Source of the DNA: Pseudarthrobacter sp. GA104
Lineage (GTDB): Bacteria; Actinomycetota; Actinomycetes; Actinomycetales; Micrococcaceae
Length of the DNA stretch: 64,000 nucleotides
Direction: 5' to 3'
NCBI RefSeq assembly: GCF_009741265.1
Contig: NZ_WOWL01000001.1
Coordinates: 1,612,001 to 1,676,000, forward strand
Below are positions 1 to 8,915 of this stretch, piece by piece. The number at the start of each line of letters is the position of its first letter. Positions within the stretch are counted from its first letter, which is position 1. Both the position numbers and the translations under genes were made by a program. The notes below the pieces were generated by a model that saw only the letters and a list, made by a program, of their open reading frames with translations, made no database searches and was not told the origin of the DNA.

Positions 1-299
1 GCAAATTCACCCCGGACCAGATCTCGGCAGGCCTTAAGCCGCTGCTGAAGTTCCTGGCGGTGGTTCCCCGCGCGTCGGTCATCGTTGCCCACGGCACGGA
101 AGCCAACCGCCTGGCCAACCTGCTCCTGAAAACCGAAGTCCCGCTGCTCTGGCGCCGCGGCCTGAAGACGTACAAGGTGCGCTCCCTCAGCGGCCGCGCC
201 TTCGCCGGTTCACCTGCCCGCCAGGAGGAGTACCTCGAGGACATGCGGGTCGCCTACGCGGACGCGATGGCGCGGACAGGGCTGCAAAAGGCCAGCTAA
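1..299 (+). CDS. C-terminal fragment, possible uracil-DNA glycosylase family protein
   Basis: The reading frame is open from base 3, so the gene begins before the window and about 98 C-terminal residues are visible, ending at TAA (297-299). The visible part has a hydrophobic strand followed by AHGTEANRLANLLL and then a basic stretch ending RSLSGRAFAGSPARQ, with a helical tail. This looks like the last strand-helix units of a uracil-DNA glycosylase superfamily protein. However, the family's HPSPLS-type loop is not clearly present and the N-terminal catalytic motif is outside the window, so the name is a guess. A strong hairpin follows at 322-374. Confidence 0.4.
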   Translation, partial: KFTPDQISAGLKPLLKFLAVVPRASVIVAHGTEANRLANLLLKTEVPLLWRRGLKTYKVRSLSGRAFAGSPARQEEYLEDMRVAYADAMARTGLQKAS

Positions 300-321
300 T
301 CCGGCTCCGGACCCTTAAGCC

Positions 322-374
322 GAACGACGGCGGGCTGCCACCTTTCTCGAAAAGGTGACCGCCCGCCGTCGTTC
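322..374. terminator. Bidirectional hairpin terminator between convergent genes
   Basis: The arms GAACGACGGCGGGC (322-335) and GCCCGCCGTCGTTC (361-374) are perfectly complementary over 14 bp. A second small hairpin (CACCTTT/AAAGGTG) sits inside the loop. The element lies between the ends of two converging genes. It has no long T tract, so calling it a terminator rests on stem strength and position. Confidence 0.65.
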
Positions 375-450
375 GTTAAACCAACGCGGGGTCGCTAAAC
401 GCCGTCTCCGAGTCCCGGAAAGGGCGGTAAGTGACCCCGCGTCGCTGTTG

Positions 451-873
451 CTAGGAGGCTTCGATGGCCGCCTTGGCCGACGGGTCGGAATCGTTGAGGA
501 ACTTCTCGATCCGTTCCGGCTCCTCCGCTTCGCCAATCGCAGCCGAGGCGCGGCCGAGCGAGTACAGTGCCCGCAGGAAACCCCGGTTGGGTTCGTGCTC
601 CCAGGGAATGGGACCGACGCCCCGCCAGCCGTTGCGGCGCAGCGAGTCCAGGCCGCGGTGGTAGCCCACGCGCGAGTAGGCGTAGGAATCGATGGTCCGT
701 CCTTCTGCCCAGGCCTCTTCCGCCAGCACTGCCCACAACAGCGAGGATGTGGGGTGCTTGGCCACCAGGTCCAGGGCTTCCTGGCCCGCTTCGAGCTGCT
801 GGTAGACCTCAGTCTCGGCAGGCAGGAGCGTGGGCTCGGGGCCCATCAAATTCCTACGGAACTCATCGGACAT
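451..873 (-). CDS. DUF3151 domain-containing protein
   Basis: This 140-residue soluble protein is rich in acidic residues and helices and contains LLPAETEVY near the N-terminus and PIPWEHEPNRGFLRALYSLG in the C-terminal half, which I recognise as the actinobacterial DUF3151 family. No catalytic motif is visible and the function is unknown. The start ATG lies 2 nt after the fbaA stop codon on the same strand, so it is almost certainly translated from the fbaA mRNA. The fba-DUF3151 pairing is common in Actinobacteria. It ends upstream of the hairpin at 322-374. Confidence 0.85.
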   Translation of the reverse strand: MSDEFRRNLMGPEPTLLPAETEVYQQLEAGQEALDLVAKHPTSSLLWAVLAEEAWAEGRTIDSYAYSRVGYHRGLDSLRRNGWRGVGPIPWEHEPNRGFLRALYSLGRASAAIGEAEEPERIEKFLNDSDPSAKAAIEAS

Positions 874-875
874 TC

Positions 876-1895
<1,020 letters not shown>

Positions 1896-2032
1896 GCTGA
1901 CTCCTATGCTGAGGTTCGTCTTTGGGTTGGTAACCCTGGAGTACCGCTTACGGCTAGCACCATCCTAGTCATTTCCGTGCAGCCTGTGCTCCCGGTTACG
2001 CCCGCATCCCAAACCCGCAAGCCCGGCGCAAG

Positions 2033-2710
2033 CTACACGTGCTGGTTGAACACGTGCCGGCGCACCCAGGCGTGCATGGCGATGGCCGCGGCAGAGGCTG
2101 CGTTGATGGACCGGGTGGAGCCGAACTGCTCGATGGACAGGGTGGCCACGGCAGCCTCGTGGACCTCCGGCGTCAGCCCGGGTCCTTCCTGGCCGAACAC
2201 CAGGACGCAGTCCCTGGGCAATTCATACGTCTCCAGCGGCACGGAGTCCGGGAAAATGTCGATCCCGATAATCGCCAGCCCCTCCCCCTGCGCCCAGGCC
2301 ACGAAGTCCGCCACAGTGGGGTGGTGCCGGACGTGCTGGTAGCGGTCGGTGACCATGGCGCCCCGCCGGTTCCACCGGCGTCGTCCGATGATGTGCACTT
2401 CCTTGGCGAGGAACGCGTTGGCCGTCCGCACCACGGTGCCAATGTTGAGGTCGTGCTGCCAGTTCTCGATGGCGACGTGAAAGTTGTGGCGCCTGGAGTC
2501 CAGCTCCGCCACAATCGCCTCGTGCTTCCAGTAGCGGTACTTGTCCAGGACGTTGCGGCGGTCGCCGTCGGCGAGTAGATCGGGGTCCCAGTGGTCGCCT
2601 TCGGGCAGTTCGCCTTCCCAGGGCCCGACGCCGACCTCCGCCTTTTCAGGGGCAGCCTCCTCGGGTTCGGGCTGCTGGGGGTCGGACGTCATGCCGGGCG
2701 TTTGGTTCAC
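2033..2710 (-). CDS. TrmH/SpoU-family RNA 2'-O-methyltransferase
   Basis: This 225-residue SPOUT-class methyltransferase has an acidic, proline-rich N-terminal tail (about 45 residues) before the catalytic domain. Motif 1 is NIGTVVRTANAF (89-100) with the conserved Asn and Arg, motif 2 is VFGQEGPGL (171-179), and motif 3 is IEQFGSTRSINAASAAAI from 193. These form the SAM-binding trefoil knot that methylates ribose in tRNA or rRNA. The exact substrate cannot be read from the sequence. The GTG start at 2710 has no good Shine-Dalgarno, but TAGTGT lies 6 nt upstream, suggesting a leaderless mRNA. An in-frame ATG at residue 7 is an alternative start. Confidence 0.88.
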   Translation of the reverse strand: MNQTPGMTSDPQQPEPEEAAPEKAEVGVGPWEGELPEGDHWDPDLLADGDRRNVLDKYRYWKHEAIVAELDSRRHNFHVAIENWQHDLNIGTVVRTANAFLAKEVHIIGRRRWNRRGAMVTDRYQHVRHHPTVADFVAWAQGEGLAIIGIDIFPDSVPLETYELPRDCVLVFGQEGPGLTPEVHEAAVATLSIEQFGSTRSINAASAAAIAMHAWVRRHVFNQHV

Positions 2711-2771
2711 CCCTCAACACTAGACTGGACCTTTCGGGCTTTCATCACAGGCATCACACGCGGAGGTAGGC

Positions 2772-3602
2772 ATGGCAGACGAGGACAAGGTCAAGGGATC
2801 ACCGGCGGTATACCGCAGCGGCCAGGAGATTGAATGCTGGCTGACGGACATGGACGGCGTGCTGGTCCACGAGAACCAGCCGATCCCCGGCGCCGCTGAG
2901 CTTATCCAGCGTTGGGTGGACACCTCCAAGCGCTTCCTGGTGCTGACCAATAACTCCATCTTCACCCCGCGCGACCTTGCTGCGCGCCTGCGCTCCTCCG
3001 GCCTCGAAATCCCCGAGGAGAACATCTGGACCTCCGCCCTGGCCACCGCGCAGTTCCTCAAGGACCAGGTGCGGGGCTCGGAATCCGGAAACCGCGCCTA
3101 CACCATCGGCGAGGCAGGACTGACGACGGCGCTGCACGAGGCAGGCTTTATCCTCACGGACCAGAACCCGGACTTCGTGGTGCTCGGCGAGACGCGCACG
3201 TACTCTTTTGAAGCCATCACCATGGCCATCCGCCTGATCCTCGCGGGCGCCCGGTTCATCGCCACCAACCCGGACGCAACCGGCCCTTCCAAAGACGGAC
3301 CCATGCCTGCCACCGGAGCCATCGCGGCCCTGATCACCAAGGCCACCGGACGTGAGCCGTACATCGTGGGCAAGCCGAACCCCATGATGTTCCGTTCGGC
3401 GATGAACCAGATCGACGCCCACTCCGAGACCACCGCCATGATCGGGGACCGGATGGACACGGACATCATCGCGGGCATGGAGGCGGGGCTCCACACCGTC
3501 CTGGTCCTCAGCGGCATCACCCACAAGGACGACATCGCTGCCTACCCCTTCCGGCCGAACCAGATCCTGAACTCCGTGGCGGACCTGAAGAACCAGATCT
3601 AG
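2772..3602 (+). CDS. HAD-IIA family sugar/nucleotide phosphatase (NagD-like)
   Basis: This 276-residue cytosolic HAD hydrolase carries motif I DMDGV (26-30) with the nucleophile and general-acid aspartates, motif II TNNS (59-62), and motif IV GDRMDTDI (225-232) followed by GMEAGLHTVLVLSG, typical of the IIA (NagD/pyridoxal phosphatase-like) subfamily with a C2 cap between motifs II and III. Likely substrates are small phosphometabolites; specificity is not deducible. The ATG is preceded by GGAGG (GCGGAGGTAGGC). Its stop overlaps the convergent hydrolase gene by 4 nt. Confidence 0.92.
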   Translation: MADEDKVKGSPAVYRSGQEIECWLTDMDGVLVHENQPIPGAAELIQRWVDTSKRFLVLTNNSIFTPRDLAARLRSSGLEIPEENIWTSALATAQFLKDQVRGSESGNRAYTIGEAGLTTALHEAGFILTDQNPDFVVLGETRTYSFEAITMAIRLILAGARFIATNPDATGPSKDGPMPATGAIAALITKATGREPYIVGKPNPMMFRSAMNQIDAHSETTAMIGDRMDTDIIAGMEAGLHTVLVLSGITHKDDIAAYPFRPNQILNSVADLKNQI

Positions 3603-4639
3603 AACACCGTCACCCGGGAGCCGCCGCGCGGCAGCGGGAAGTGCTCATCCAGCAGTTCTTCCAGGATGGGCCGGTAGACGCCGGGGTTCCAGCCCGGGCT
3701 CGCATGGGCCGGCCTGGCGCCCTCTGTCTGCAGGGAGCTTGACACCATGTTCGCCTTGAAAGCTACGGCCCAGGCCTCCACGGCCGTCTGGTACCGGACG
3801 GTGCGGTCGCTGGGGTTGCCGATGTAGGCCATCTTGGCGCCGCCCAGTTTGTCCGCGAACCGGCTGCCCTCGAAGTGGTAGATGTACGCCGACTCGGACT
3901 GGATGAGCACGCTGGACGGGGCGATCGGCGACAGCTGCTCCAGGGTCTGGTCAAGGATCTGGCGCCAGCTCCGTTCGTCCTTATGGATGACCCGCTCCCC
4001 CAGCTCGTAGCCGCCGCGGAGGGTGGACGGGAACCGGAAACCGCGCTCATAAAGGAACACGACGCCGTCGAACCAGCTCTGGTCCAGGACGTCATGCTTG
4101 CTGTAGGGGCTGGAATCGAGAACGATGAACTGCACCTCCACGCCATGGATCTCCCGCAGGCGCGCGGCCACCTGGGTGGCCACCATCCCGCCGAAGCTGT
4201 GGCCGTAGAAGAACAACTTGGTGAGCTTCTGCGCCCGGACATGTTCGATGACCGCAATCACGATCTCGTCAATGTCCAGGCCCTGGTTGGAATACCCGAC
4301 GGCGGCAAGCCGTGCGCGCTTGTTCAGCGCGCCGCGGAGGGAGTTGAGGATCCACTGGGCTTCTTCCCAACTCGTCTTATAGCCGGGAAAAAGGAACCAA
4401 CTGGCATCGCGGTAGTAGAGATCGGCGAAGCCGTCATCAACGGGCAGGATCCTATTGGTCCGGCGCTGTGACTGCACCTGGCGGGTCAGCAGCATGTCCG
4501 CAGCGAGCAGTCCCGACGCACCGGCTCCCGACAGGAACCCGCGCCGGGAAAACTGTTTGAGGGCAGCACCTTCCGCCAGCAGCCGGGCCCCCGGAACCCC
4601 GGGCCGGTCCTGCGGACTTACCTCCCCCTCATACGGCAC
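3599..4639 (-). CDS. Tat-exported alpha/beta hydrolase
   Basis: This protein is about 346 residues long from the GTG at 4639. FSRRGFLSGAG (about 30-40) followed by ASGLLAADMLL is a twin-arginine export signal with the SRRxFL consensus, so the enzyme is probably folded in the cytosol and exported or membrane-held. The catalytic domain shows the nucleophile elbow YGHSFGG with Ser near 148 and a C-terminal fold consistent with an esterase/lipase-like hydrolase. No substrate is evident. The frame stays open upstream to 4873, but that part overlaps the STAS gene and reads as low-quality Arg-rich sequence, so the GTG start after that gene was preferred. The Shine-Dalgarno (TAGAGG) is weak. Confidence 0.75.
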   Translation of the reverse strand: MPYEGEVSPQDRPGVPGARLLAEGAALKQFSRRGFLSGAGASGLLAADMLLTRQVQSQRRTNRILPVDDGFADLYYRDASWFLFPGYKTSWEEAQWILNSLRGALNKRARLAAVGYSNQGLDIDEIVIAVIEHVRAQKLTKLFFYGHSFGGMVATQVAARLREIHGVEVQFIVLDSSPYSKHDVLDQSWFDGVVFLYERGFRFPSTLRGGYELGERVIHKDERSWRQILDQTLEQLSPIAPSSVLIQSESAYIYHFEGSRFADKLGGAKMAYIGNPSDRTVRYQTAVEAWAVAFKANMVSSSLQTEGARPAHASPGWNPGVYRPILEELLDEHFPLPRGGSRVTVF

Positions 4640-4721
4640 GCCTCTACCGTAGGCACACCTGAAGTTACCGCCGCAAGACGGCGCCCGTAACCATTGAGTG
4701 ACGCCATGCAGCGAGCGGCGC

Positions 4722-5345
4722 TCAGCTGGCCGCCTGCCCCTCCGAGGCTGGAAGTGCTGCGCCGGAATCCTCCTGGCGTCGCCGCAGCTCTTCTCCGATG
4801 TCGTTGTAGCGGCCCAGCAGGTCCGAACCCGGGAACGCTTTCGGGCTGTCCAGCAGGGCAAAGATGGAGTCACTCGCGGTCAGCAGTTCCGCTTCCGAAT
4901 ACTCTTCCAAGGGCCGGCCGCACAACTCTTCCAGGCGGCCGACGGGCACCAGCGGAAACTCCTCGGCAAGGTCCTCGGCGTCCCCGCACCCGTCGGCCAG
5001 CCCTTCCATGAGTGCAAGCTCGGGTCCATCTGGATCGTTGCCCCCGGCCCGATCCCCGCTGCCACGGGAGACATCCAGGGAAACGCCGTCGCCATAGATT
5101 CCAGGCAGCGTACCGGTGTCAATGGCATTCAGATCGCTCCGCAGGCCGGCGAGGGCGGCGGACTCCACCAGCTCAGCCCCGGAAAGGTCAACGTGGATGT
5201 GGGAGCGGATGCCCATCCGCCTGATCCGTCGAATAATGTGGGCAAGTTCGGGCCGGGAGCCTTGATTCAGGCTTCCCCGGACACCGATCCGGACAATGTC
5301 GCCGGGGACATCGAGGTTAATAAAGGCATTTAGGGCGCGGTCCAT
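4722..5345 (-). CDS. STAS-like anti-sigma-antagonist domain protein
   Basis: The protein is 207 residues from the ATG at 5345, which has GGAG 6 nt upstream; an in-frame start further up (5420) lacks this. Residues about 1-85 have the strand pattern of a STAS domain (INLDVPGDIVRIGVRG, then SHIHVDLSGAELVESAALAGL), where the Ser/Asp region is the usual phosphorylation loop of anti-sigma factor antagonists. The C-terminal 120 residues are acidic and helical with no recognised domain. It lies just downstream of the GAF-ANTAR gene on the same strand, so the two may form one regulatory unit. Confidence 0.65.
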   Translation of the reverse strand: MDRALNAFINLDVPGDIVRIGVRGSLNQGSRPELAHIIRRIRRMGIRSHIHVDLSGAELVESAALAGLRSDLNAIDTGTLPGIYGDGVSLDVSRGSGDRAGGNDPDGPELALMEGLADGCGDAEDLAEEFPLVPVGRLEELCGRPLEEYSEAELLTASDSIFALLDSPKAFPGSDLLGRYNDIGEELRRRQEDSGAALPASEGQAAS

Positions 5346-5447
5346 AGGTACTCCAAAAGAGGTGTCTATGGCCGACGGCTCAACCTCGGTAAGCGTAACC
5401 TCCCCCGAAGCCCCGCACAACCCGTCAGTAACAAGGAAGGGAGCCTG

Positions 5448-6215
5448 CTATGCGCTCTGGTCCGCCTGGACTTTCCCCGGTTCCTGGAAGTGGGTCCGGG
5501 TGCCGGCACCGCCAACCGAATCAACCAAGGACTTGGCAATGTCCCTCAGCTTGGTGTTCGTGTTGCTGGACGCCTCTGTCAGGATGGCGACTGCAGCCTC
5601 CTGGCTGCACCTGTTCTGGGCCATCACAATGCCGATCGCGATGTCGATGATGGTGCGGGACTCCAGGGTGGCCCGGAGGTTTGCCGCGCTGTCGGTGTGA
5701 AGCGAGAAGCGTACGGCCAGCCGCAGCGCCTGGGAGATCTCCCGGGTGAATTCACGCGCCCTGGCAGTGGCACGCTCATCGAACTTGTGCGGGGCATCGG
5801 AGTACAGGTTCAGGGCCGCCTTCGCTTCCCCCTGCAGGTTGAAAGGCAGGGACAGCACGGACCGGAGGCCGTGGGAGGCCACGGCTGTTGCGTAGTCAGG
5901 GCCCCAGCGGTTCTCCTCGAACAGGTCCGGAACGTGGACTTCGCGCTCCTCCTGGGCGGCGGTGAGGCACGGTCCCTGCGAGAGCGAATACTGGATCTGG
6001 TCCACTTCCCGGGCCGAATCGCTGCTCCAGCCGATGGTGGCAGCCTTGCGGTCGCGGAGCAGCGTGATGCCGCAGAGCGCGTCGTCGCCGTCGCCGGCCA
6101 TTTGGTGCGCGGAAAAGCGGGCGAGCTCGTTGAGGAAGTCCTCGAAGTCGGCACTCTCCAGGATCAGGTTCTGGACCTGGTCGGTGGTGCTCAAAGGCTG
6201 TTCAGGGGGGAGCAT
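5448..6215 (-). CDS. GAF-ANTAR antitermination regulator
   Basis: This 255-residue protein starts at ATG 6215 with GGAG upstream (CGGAGAACGTGCACC). A GAF domain fills about residues 15-160 (SLSQGPCLTAAQEE and SVLSLPFNLQGEAKAALNLY are typical GAF strands), followed by an ANTAR RNA-binding three-helix domain at about 180-234 (RTIIDIAIGIVMAQNRCSQEAA). ANTAR proteins bind paired hairpins in nascent RNA and prevent termination; the GAF domain presumably senses a ligand or redox state. Its neighbour is a STAS protein, suggesting a stress-signalling pair. The RNA target is not visible here. Confidence 0.88.
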   Translation of the reverse strand: MLPPEQPLSTTDQVQNLILESADFEDFLNELARFSAHQMAGDGDDALCGITLLRDRKAATIGWSSDSAREVDQIQYSLSQGPCLTAAQEEREVHVPDLFEENRWGPDYATAVASHGLRSVLSLPFNLQGEAKAALNLYSDAPHKFDERATARAREFTREISQALRLAVRFSLHTDSAANLRATLESRTIIDIAIGIVMAQNRCSQEAAVAILTEASSNTNTKLRDIAKSLVDSVGGAGTRTHFQEPGKVQADQSA

Positions 6216-6332
6216 GGTGCACGTTCTCCGTACGGGATAGAGGGTTACCGCAAATGATAGAGCAGCCCCACGGCCCGGTCCACACCGCGGGCGGCCCAAG
6301 GCCGGCCCGCGAGGCGAACGTAACGGGAAAGG

Positions 6333-6917
6333 CTAGGAAAGCCCCAGCTCATCCTTGCCGAAGGCGAACAGGTAAGGCACACCGGTTTCCGCTTCGATCT
6401 TTTCCTTGGCGCCCGTATCACGGTCCACGATGACGGCCACAGCCACCACGTTGCCGCCAGCCTTCCGGACGCCCTCCACGGCCGTCAGGGCCGAGCCGCC
6501 GGTAGTGGATGTGTCCTCCAGGACCAGCACTTTCCGCCCTTCAACCGACGGGCCCTCCACCTGCCGGCCCATGCCATAGGACTTCTGCGCCTTGCGGACC
6601 ACAAACGCGTCGACGGTCCGACCTGCGTCCGCTGCAGCGTGCATGACCGCGGTACCCACCGGGTCCGCGCCCATGGTGAGTCCGCCGGCGCACTCAAAGT
6701 CGATCCCGGCGTCGTCCGCCAGGGCCAGCATCACCTGGCCAACCAGCTTGGAGGCCTCGTGGTGCAGCGTGATGCGGCGCAGGTCGATGTAGTAGTCAGC
6801 CTCGGCTCCGCTGGAGAGGATCACCTTGCCGCGGACCACGGCGAGTTCCTTGATCAGTTCCAGCAGTCGGGCGCGGGCGGCTGCAGTATCCACTGCAGTG
6901 TCACTGGGGGAAGTCAT
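6333..6917 (-). CDS. pyrE: Orotate phosphoribosyltransferase
   Basis: PyrE converts orotate plus PRPP to orotidine-5'-monophosphate in pyrimidine synthesis. At 194 residues from ATG 6917 it has family length. The PRPP-binding motif is VLVLEDTSTTGGSA (about 130-143), preceded by the ADYYIDLRRITLH N-terminal hood and GGLTMGADPVGTAV. An ATG 18 codons upstream also exists, but the chosen start has both GGAG and a TAAACT hexamer 7 nt upstream, consistent with leaderless or near-leaderless expression. It is divergent from nadE with 74 bp between starts. It is not linked to other pyr genes here. Confidence 0.95.
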   Translation of the reverse strand: MTSPSDTAVDTAAARARLLELIKELAVVRGKVILSSGAEADYYIDLRRITLHHEASKLVGQVMLALADDAGIDFECAGGLTMGADPVGTAVMHAAADAGRTVDAFVVRKAQKSYGMGRQVEGPSVEGRKVLVLEDTSTTGGSALTAVEGVRKAGGNVVAVAVIVDRDTGAKEKIEAETGVPYLFAFGKDELGLS

Positions 6918-6954
6918 GGACTCCAGTTTAGTGGGGGCGGCCCGGTGTGGATGC

Positions 6955-6984
6955 TTGAGCGTTGTTGACACTGCTGGCTAGGCT
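6955..6984 (+). promoter_or_regulatory. Putative leaderless promoter of nadE
   Basis: TTGAGC (6955-6960), an 18-bp spacer and TAGGCT (6979-6984) place the transcription start at about the A of the nadE ATG (6992). No Shine-Dalgarno is present. Confidence 0.45.
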
Positions 6985-6991
6985 GGTCCCC

Positions 6992-7846
6992 ATGCGCGAA
7001 CTCCAGGCCAGCATCATCAAAGAAATGGGCGTACAGCCCCGGATCGATCCTGCCGGGGAGGTACGCAAGCGCGTCACGTTCCTGAAGCATTACCTGAAGG
7101 CCACCCATACCAAGGGCTTCGTTCTGGGCATTTCCGGGGGGCTGGACTCTTCCCTGGCGGGCAAGCTGGCCCAGCTGGCCGTCGAGGAGCTAGAGGCCGA
7201 GGGGGTGGAAGCCAACTTCGTGGCGGTTCGCCTGCCCTACGGCGTCCAGCATGACGAGGAAGACGCCCAGGCTGCCCTCGACTTCATCAAGCCCAAGACG
7301 GAGTGGACGTTCAACATCTCCGCGGCGGTTGACGGCTTCGAGGACGAGTTCGAAAAAACCGTTGGAACGGAAATTTCCGACTTCCACAAGGGCAACACCA
7401 AGGCGCGGACCCGCATGATCGCCCAGTACGCCCTGGCCGGAGAACACAATTACCTGGTCATTGGCACGGACCACGGCGCCGAGTCCGTAACGGGCTTCTT
7501 CACCAAGTACGGCGACGGCGGCGCGGACATCCTGCCGCTGTTCGGCCTGAACAAGCGGCAGAACCGTGCCCTGCTGGCCGAGCTCGGCGCCCCGGCCCGA
7601 GTATGGGAAAAGGTGCCCACCGCGGACCTGCTGGACGACAGGCCGGGCCGCACCGATGAGGACGAGCTGGGCCTGAGCTATGACCAGATCGACGACTACC
7701 TGGAAGGCCGGGATGTTCCCGAGTCCGTGGCCAAGTCGATTGAAGAAAAGTACCTGCGCACCCGGCACAAGCGCACGGTCCCCGTGACCATCTTTGACAC
7801 CTGGTGGAAGAGCGAGGGTCCGGAGGAGCCGCGGGCCGGGCTGTAG
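6992..7846 (+). CDS. nadE: NH3-dependent NAD+ synthetase
   Basis: This 284-residue enzyme amidates nicotinic acid adenine dinucleotide to NAD+ using ammonia and ATP. The PP-loop ATP pyrophosphatase motif SGGLDSS is at 48-54. [28 protein letters not shown] and the C-terminal RTRHKRTVP are typical of the single-domain bacterial NadE. The length equals the E. coli type and there is no glutaminase domain. The ATG at 6992 gives the family N-terminus (MRELQASII). A TAGGCT hexamer 7 nt upstream suggests leaderless expression. The gene ends just before a double hairpin. Confidence 0.96.
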   Translation: MRELQASIIKEMGVQPRIDPAGEVRKRVTFLKHYLKATHTKGFVLGISGGLDSSLAGKLAQLAVEELEAEGVEANFVAVRLPYGVQHDEEDAQAALDFIKPKTEWTFNISAAVDGFEDEFEKTVGTEISDFHKGNTKARTRMIAQYALAGEHNYLVIGTDHGAESVTGFFTKYGDGGADILPLFGLNKRQNRALLAELGAPARVWEKVPTADLLDDRPGRTDEDELGLSYDQIDDYLEGRDVPESVAKSIEEKYLRTRHKRTVPVTIFDTWWKSEGPEEPRAGL

Positions 7847-7855
7847 CCCGCCGCA

Positions 7856-7922
7856 GCCTCCCCCACCATCAGGGGAGGCACGACGGCGCGCCGCACCGAG
7901 AGGGTCGGTGCGCCGTCGTGCC
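7856..7922. terminator. Two adjoining hairpins between nadE and the iclR-type gene
   Basis: GCCTCCCC (7856-7863) pairs with GGGGAGGC (7872-7879). A second structure pairs GGCACGACGGCG (7877-7888) with CGCCGTCGTGCC (7911-7922), with CACCGA/TCGGTG extending the stem. The two share bases 7877-7879 and so are mutually exclusive at the junction. They lie between convergent genes; no long T tract is present. Confidence 0.65.
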
Positions 7923-7945
7923 TTGCCCTGGAAGGCAGGAGGGAC

Positions 7946-8737
7946 TCAGCGGGGCAGGCGGGCCTTCTCGCCGCCCAACTGCTGCGTGATCCGGTGGGCC
8001 TCCGCCATCAGCAGGCCGCCCAGTTCTTCCTGCCGGTCGGGCTTGAACCGCGGCTCGATTCCGGTGAGTGAGAGGGCCCAGGCGGGCCGGCCGGCCTGAT
8101 CGAACACCGCCGCGCCCATGCCCCAGCTGCCTTCCAGGACCAGCCCGGGATTCACCGAGTAGCCCTCCAGCCGGGTCCGGGCAAGGTTGGCCCGGACCAG
8201 TTCCTCCGTGTGGGCGGCGGCGAAACTGCCGGCGTGTTCCACCCAGTGGCTGAACAGCTCCTCCTGCTCCGCCTCGGGCAGGAAGGCCATGATTGCTGTG
8301 CCCGCGGAGGCCACGCCGAGGGGGAACCGCACGCCCTCGTGCAGCACGAAGGACCGGACCGGAAAGCTGCCTTCCTCACGCAGCAGGCACACCGTTTCGG
8401 AACCACGCCGGATGGAGAAGAACGCACTCTCGCCGGTGGCTTCGGCAAGCCGGCGGAGGCTGGGCCTGGCGATGTCCTCCAGCGGAAACCTAGCCGACGC
8501 CACTGATCCCATCAGGAGGATCTCGGGCCCTAAAACCCAGTTGCCGCTTCCGGCATCGTGGTCGAGCAGCCCCTCGGAAGCCAGGGAGGAGAGGAGCCGG
8601 TGGACCGTGGGCCTCGTGAGGCCTGATTCCTGCACCAGCGCGGCCAGGGACATCCCCTCCGCGCTGCGACCGACCAGCCGCAGCAATCCGGCGATGCGGC
8701 TTACCACTTGGGCTCCCTGCACGGGAATTTGGCTCAT
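7946..8737 (-). CDS. IclR-family transcriptional regulator
   Basis: This 263-residue protein has an N-terminal winged helix (about 10-70, with LAALVQESGLTRPTVHRLLS as the recognition region) and the IclR effector-binding domain (about 85-255, SAGTAIMAFLPEAE and LSLTGIEPRF). It is divergent from the CoA-transferase/thiolase operon across 178 bp that hold two near-identical palindromes, one 16 bp from its own start. It is therefore the likely regulator of that operon and of itself. The effector is probably a pathway acid; which one cannot be told. Confidence 0.92.
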   Translation of the reverse strand: MSQIPVQGAQVVSRIAGLLRLVGRSAEGMSLAALVQESGLTRPTVHRLLSSLASEGLLDHDAGSGNWVLGPEILLMGSVASARFPLEDIARPSLRRLAEATGESAFFSIRRGSETVCLLREEGSFPVRSFVLHEGVRFPLGVASAGTAIMAFLPEAEQEELFSHWVEHAGSFAAAHTEELVRANLARTRLEGYSVNPGLVLEGSWGMGAAVFDQAGRPAWALSLTGIEPRFKPDRQEELGGLLMAEAHRITQQLGGEKARLPR

Positions 8738-8752
8738 TTCACTCCTTCGATG

Positions 8753-8765
8753 TCCATAATGTGGA
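8753..8765. promoter_or_regulatory. Operator-like palindrome near iclR start (TCCATAATGTGGA)
   Basis: TCCAT-AAT-GTGGA has one mismatch in 5-bp arms. Its 16-nt context TGTCCATAATGTGGAT matches the site at 8873-8885 at 14 of 16 positions. It sits between the iclR start and the divergent promoter. Confidence 0.6.
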
Positions 8766-8825
8766 TAGTGATCAGCGTACCGTCCACACTATAGAACGGG
8801 CTAGTTTCGGCATCCTGCGACCGCC

Positions 8826-8854
8826 TTGACACCCCCAAAGACTCCCCGTACTGT
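8826..8854 (+). promoter_or_regulatory. Sigma-70-type promoter of the CoA-transferase operon
   Basis: TTGACA (8826-8831), a 17-bp spacer and TACTGT (8849-8854) form a near-consensus promoter. The predicted start at about 8861 puts the palindrome at 8873-8885 just downstream, a roadblock position for repression. Confidence 0.6.
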
Positions 8855-8872
8855 CCCTTTCCAGACCTACTG

Positions 8873-8885
8873 TCCACAAAGTGGA
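8873..8885. promoter_or_regulatory. Operator-like palindrome before the CoA-transferase operon (TCCACAAAGTGGA)
   Basis: TCCAC-AAA-GTGGA is a perfect 5-bp inverted repeat with a 3-bp centre, 120 bp from the sister site at 8753. A half site, TCCAC, occurs at 8783-8787. The spacing (30, 90 and 120 bp) is close to whole helical turns. Confidence 0.65.
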
Positions 8886-8915
8886 TGACTGCAGGACACT
8901 CAATGAGGAGACGCC

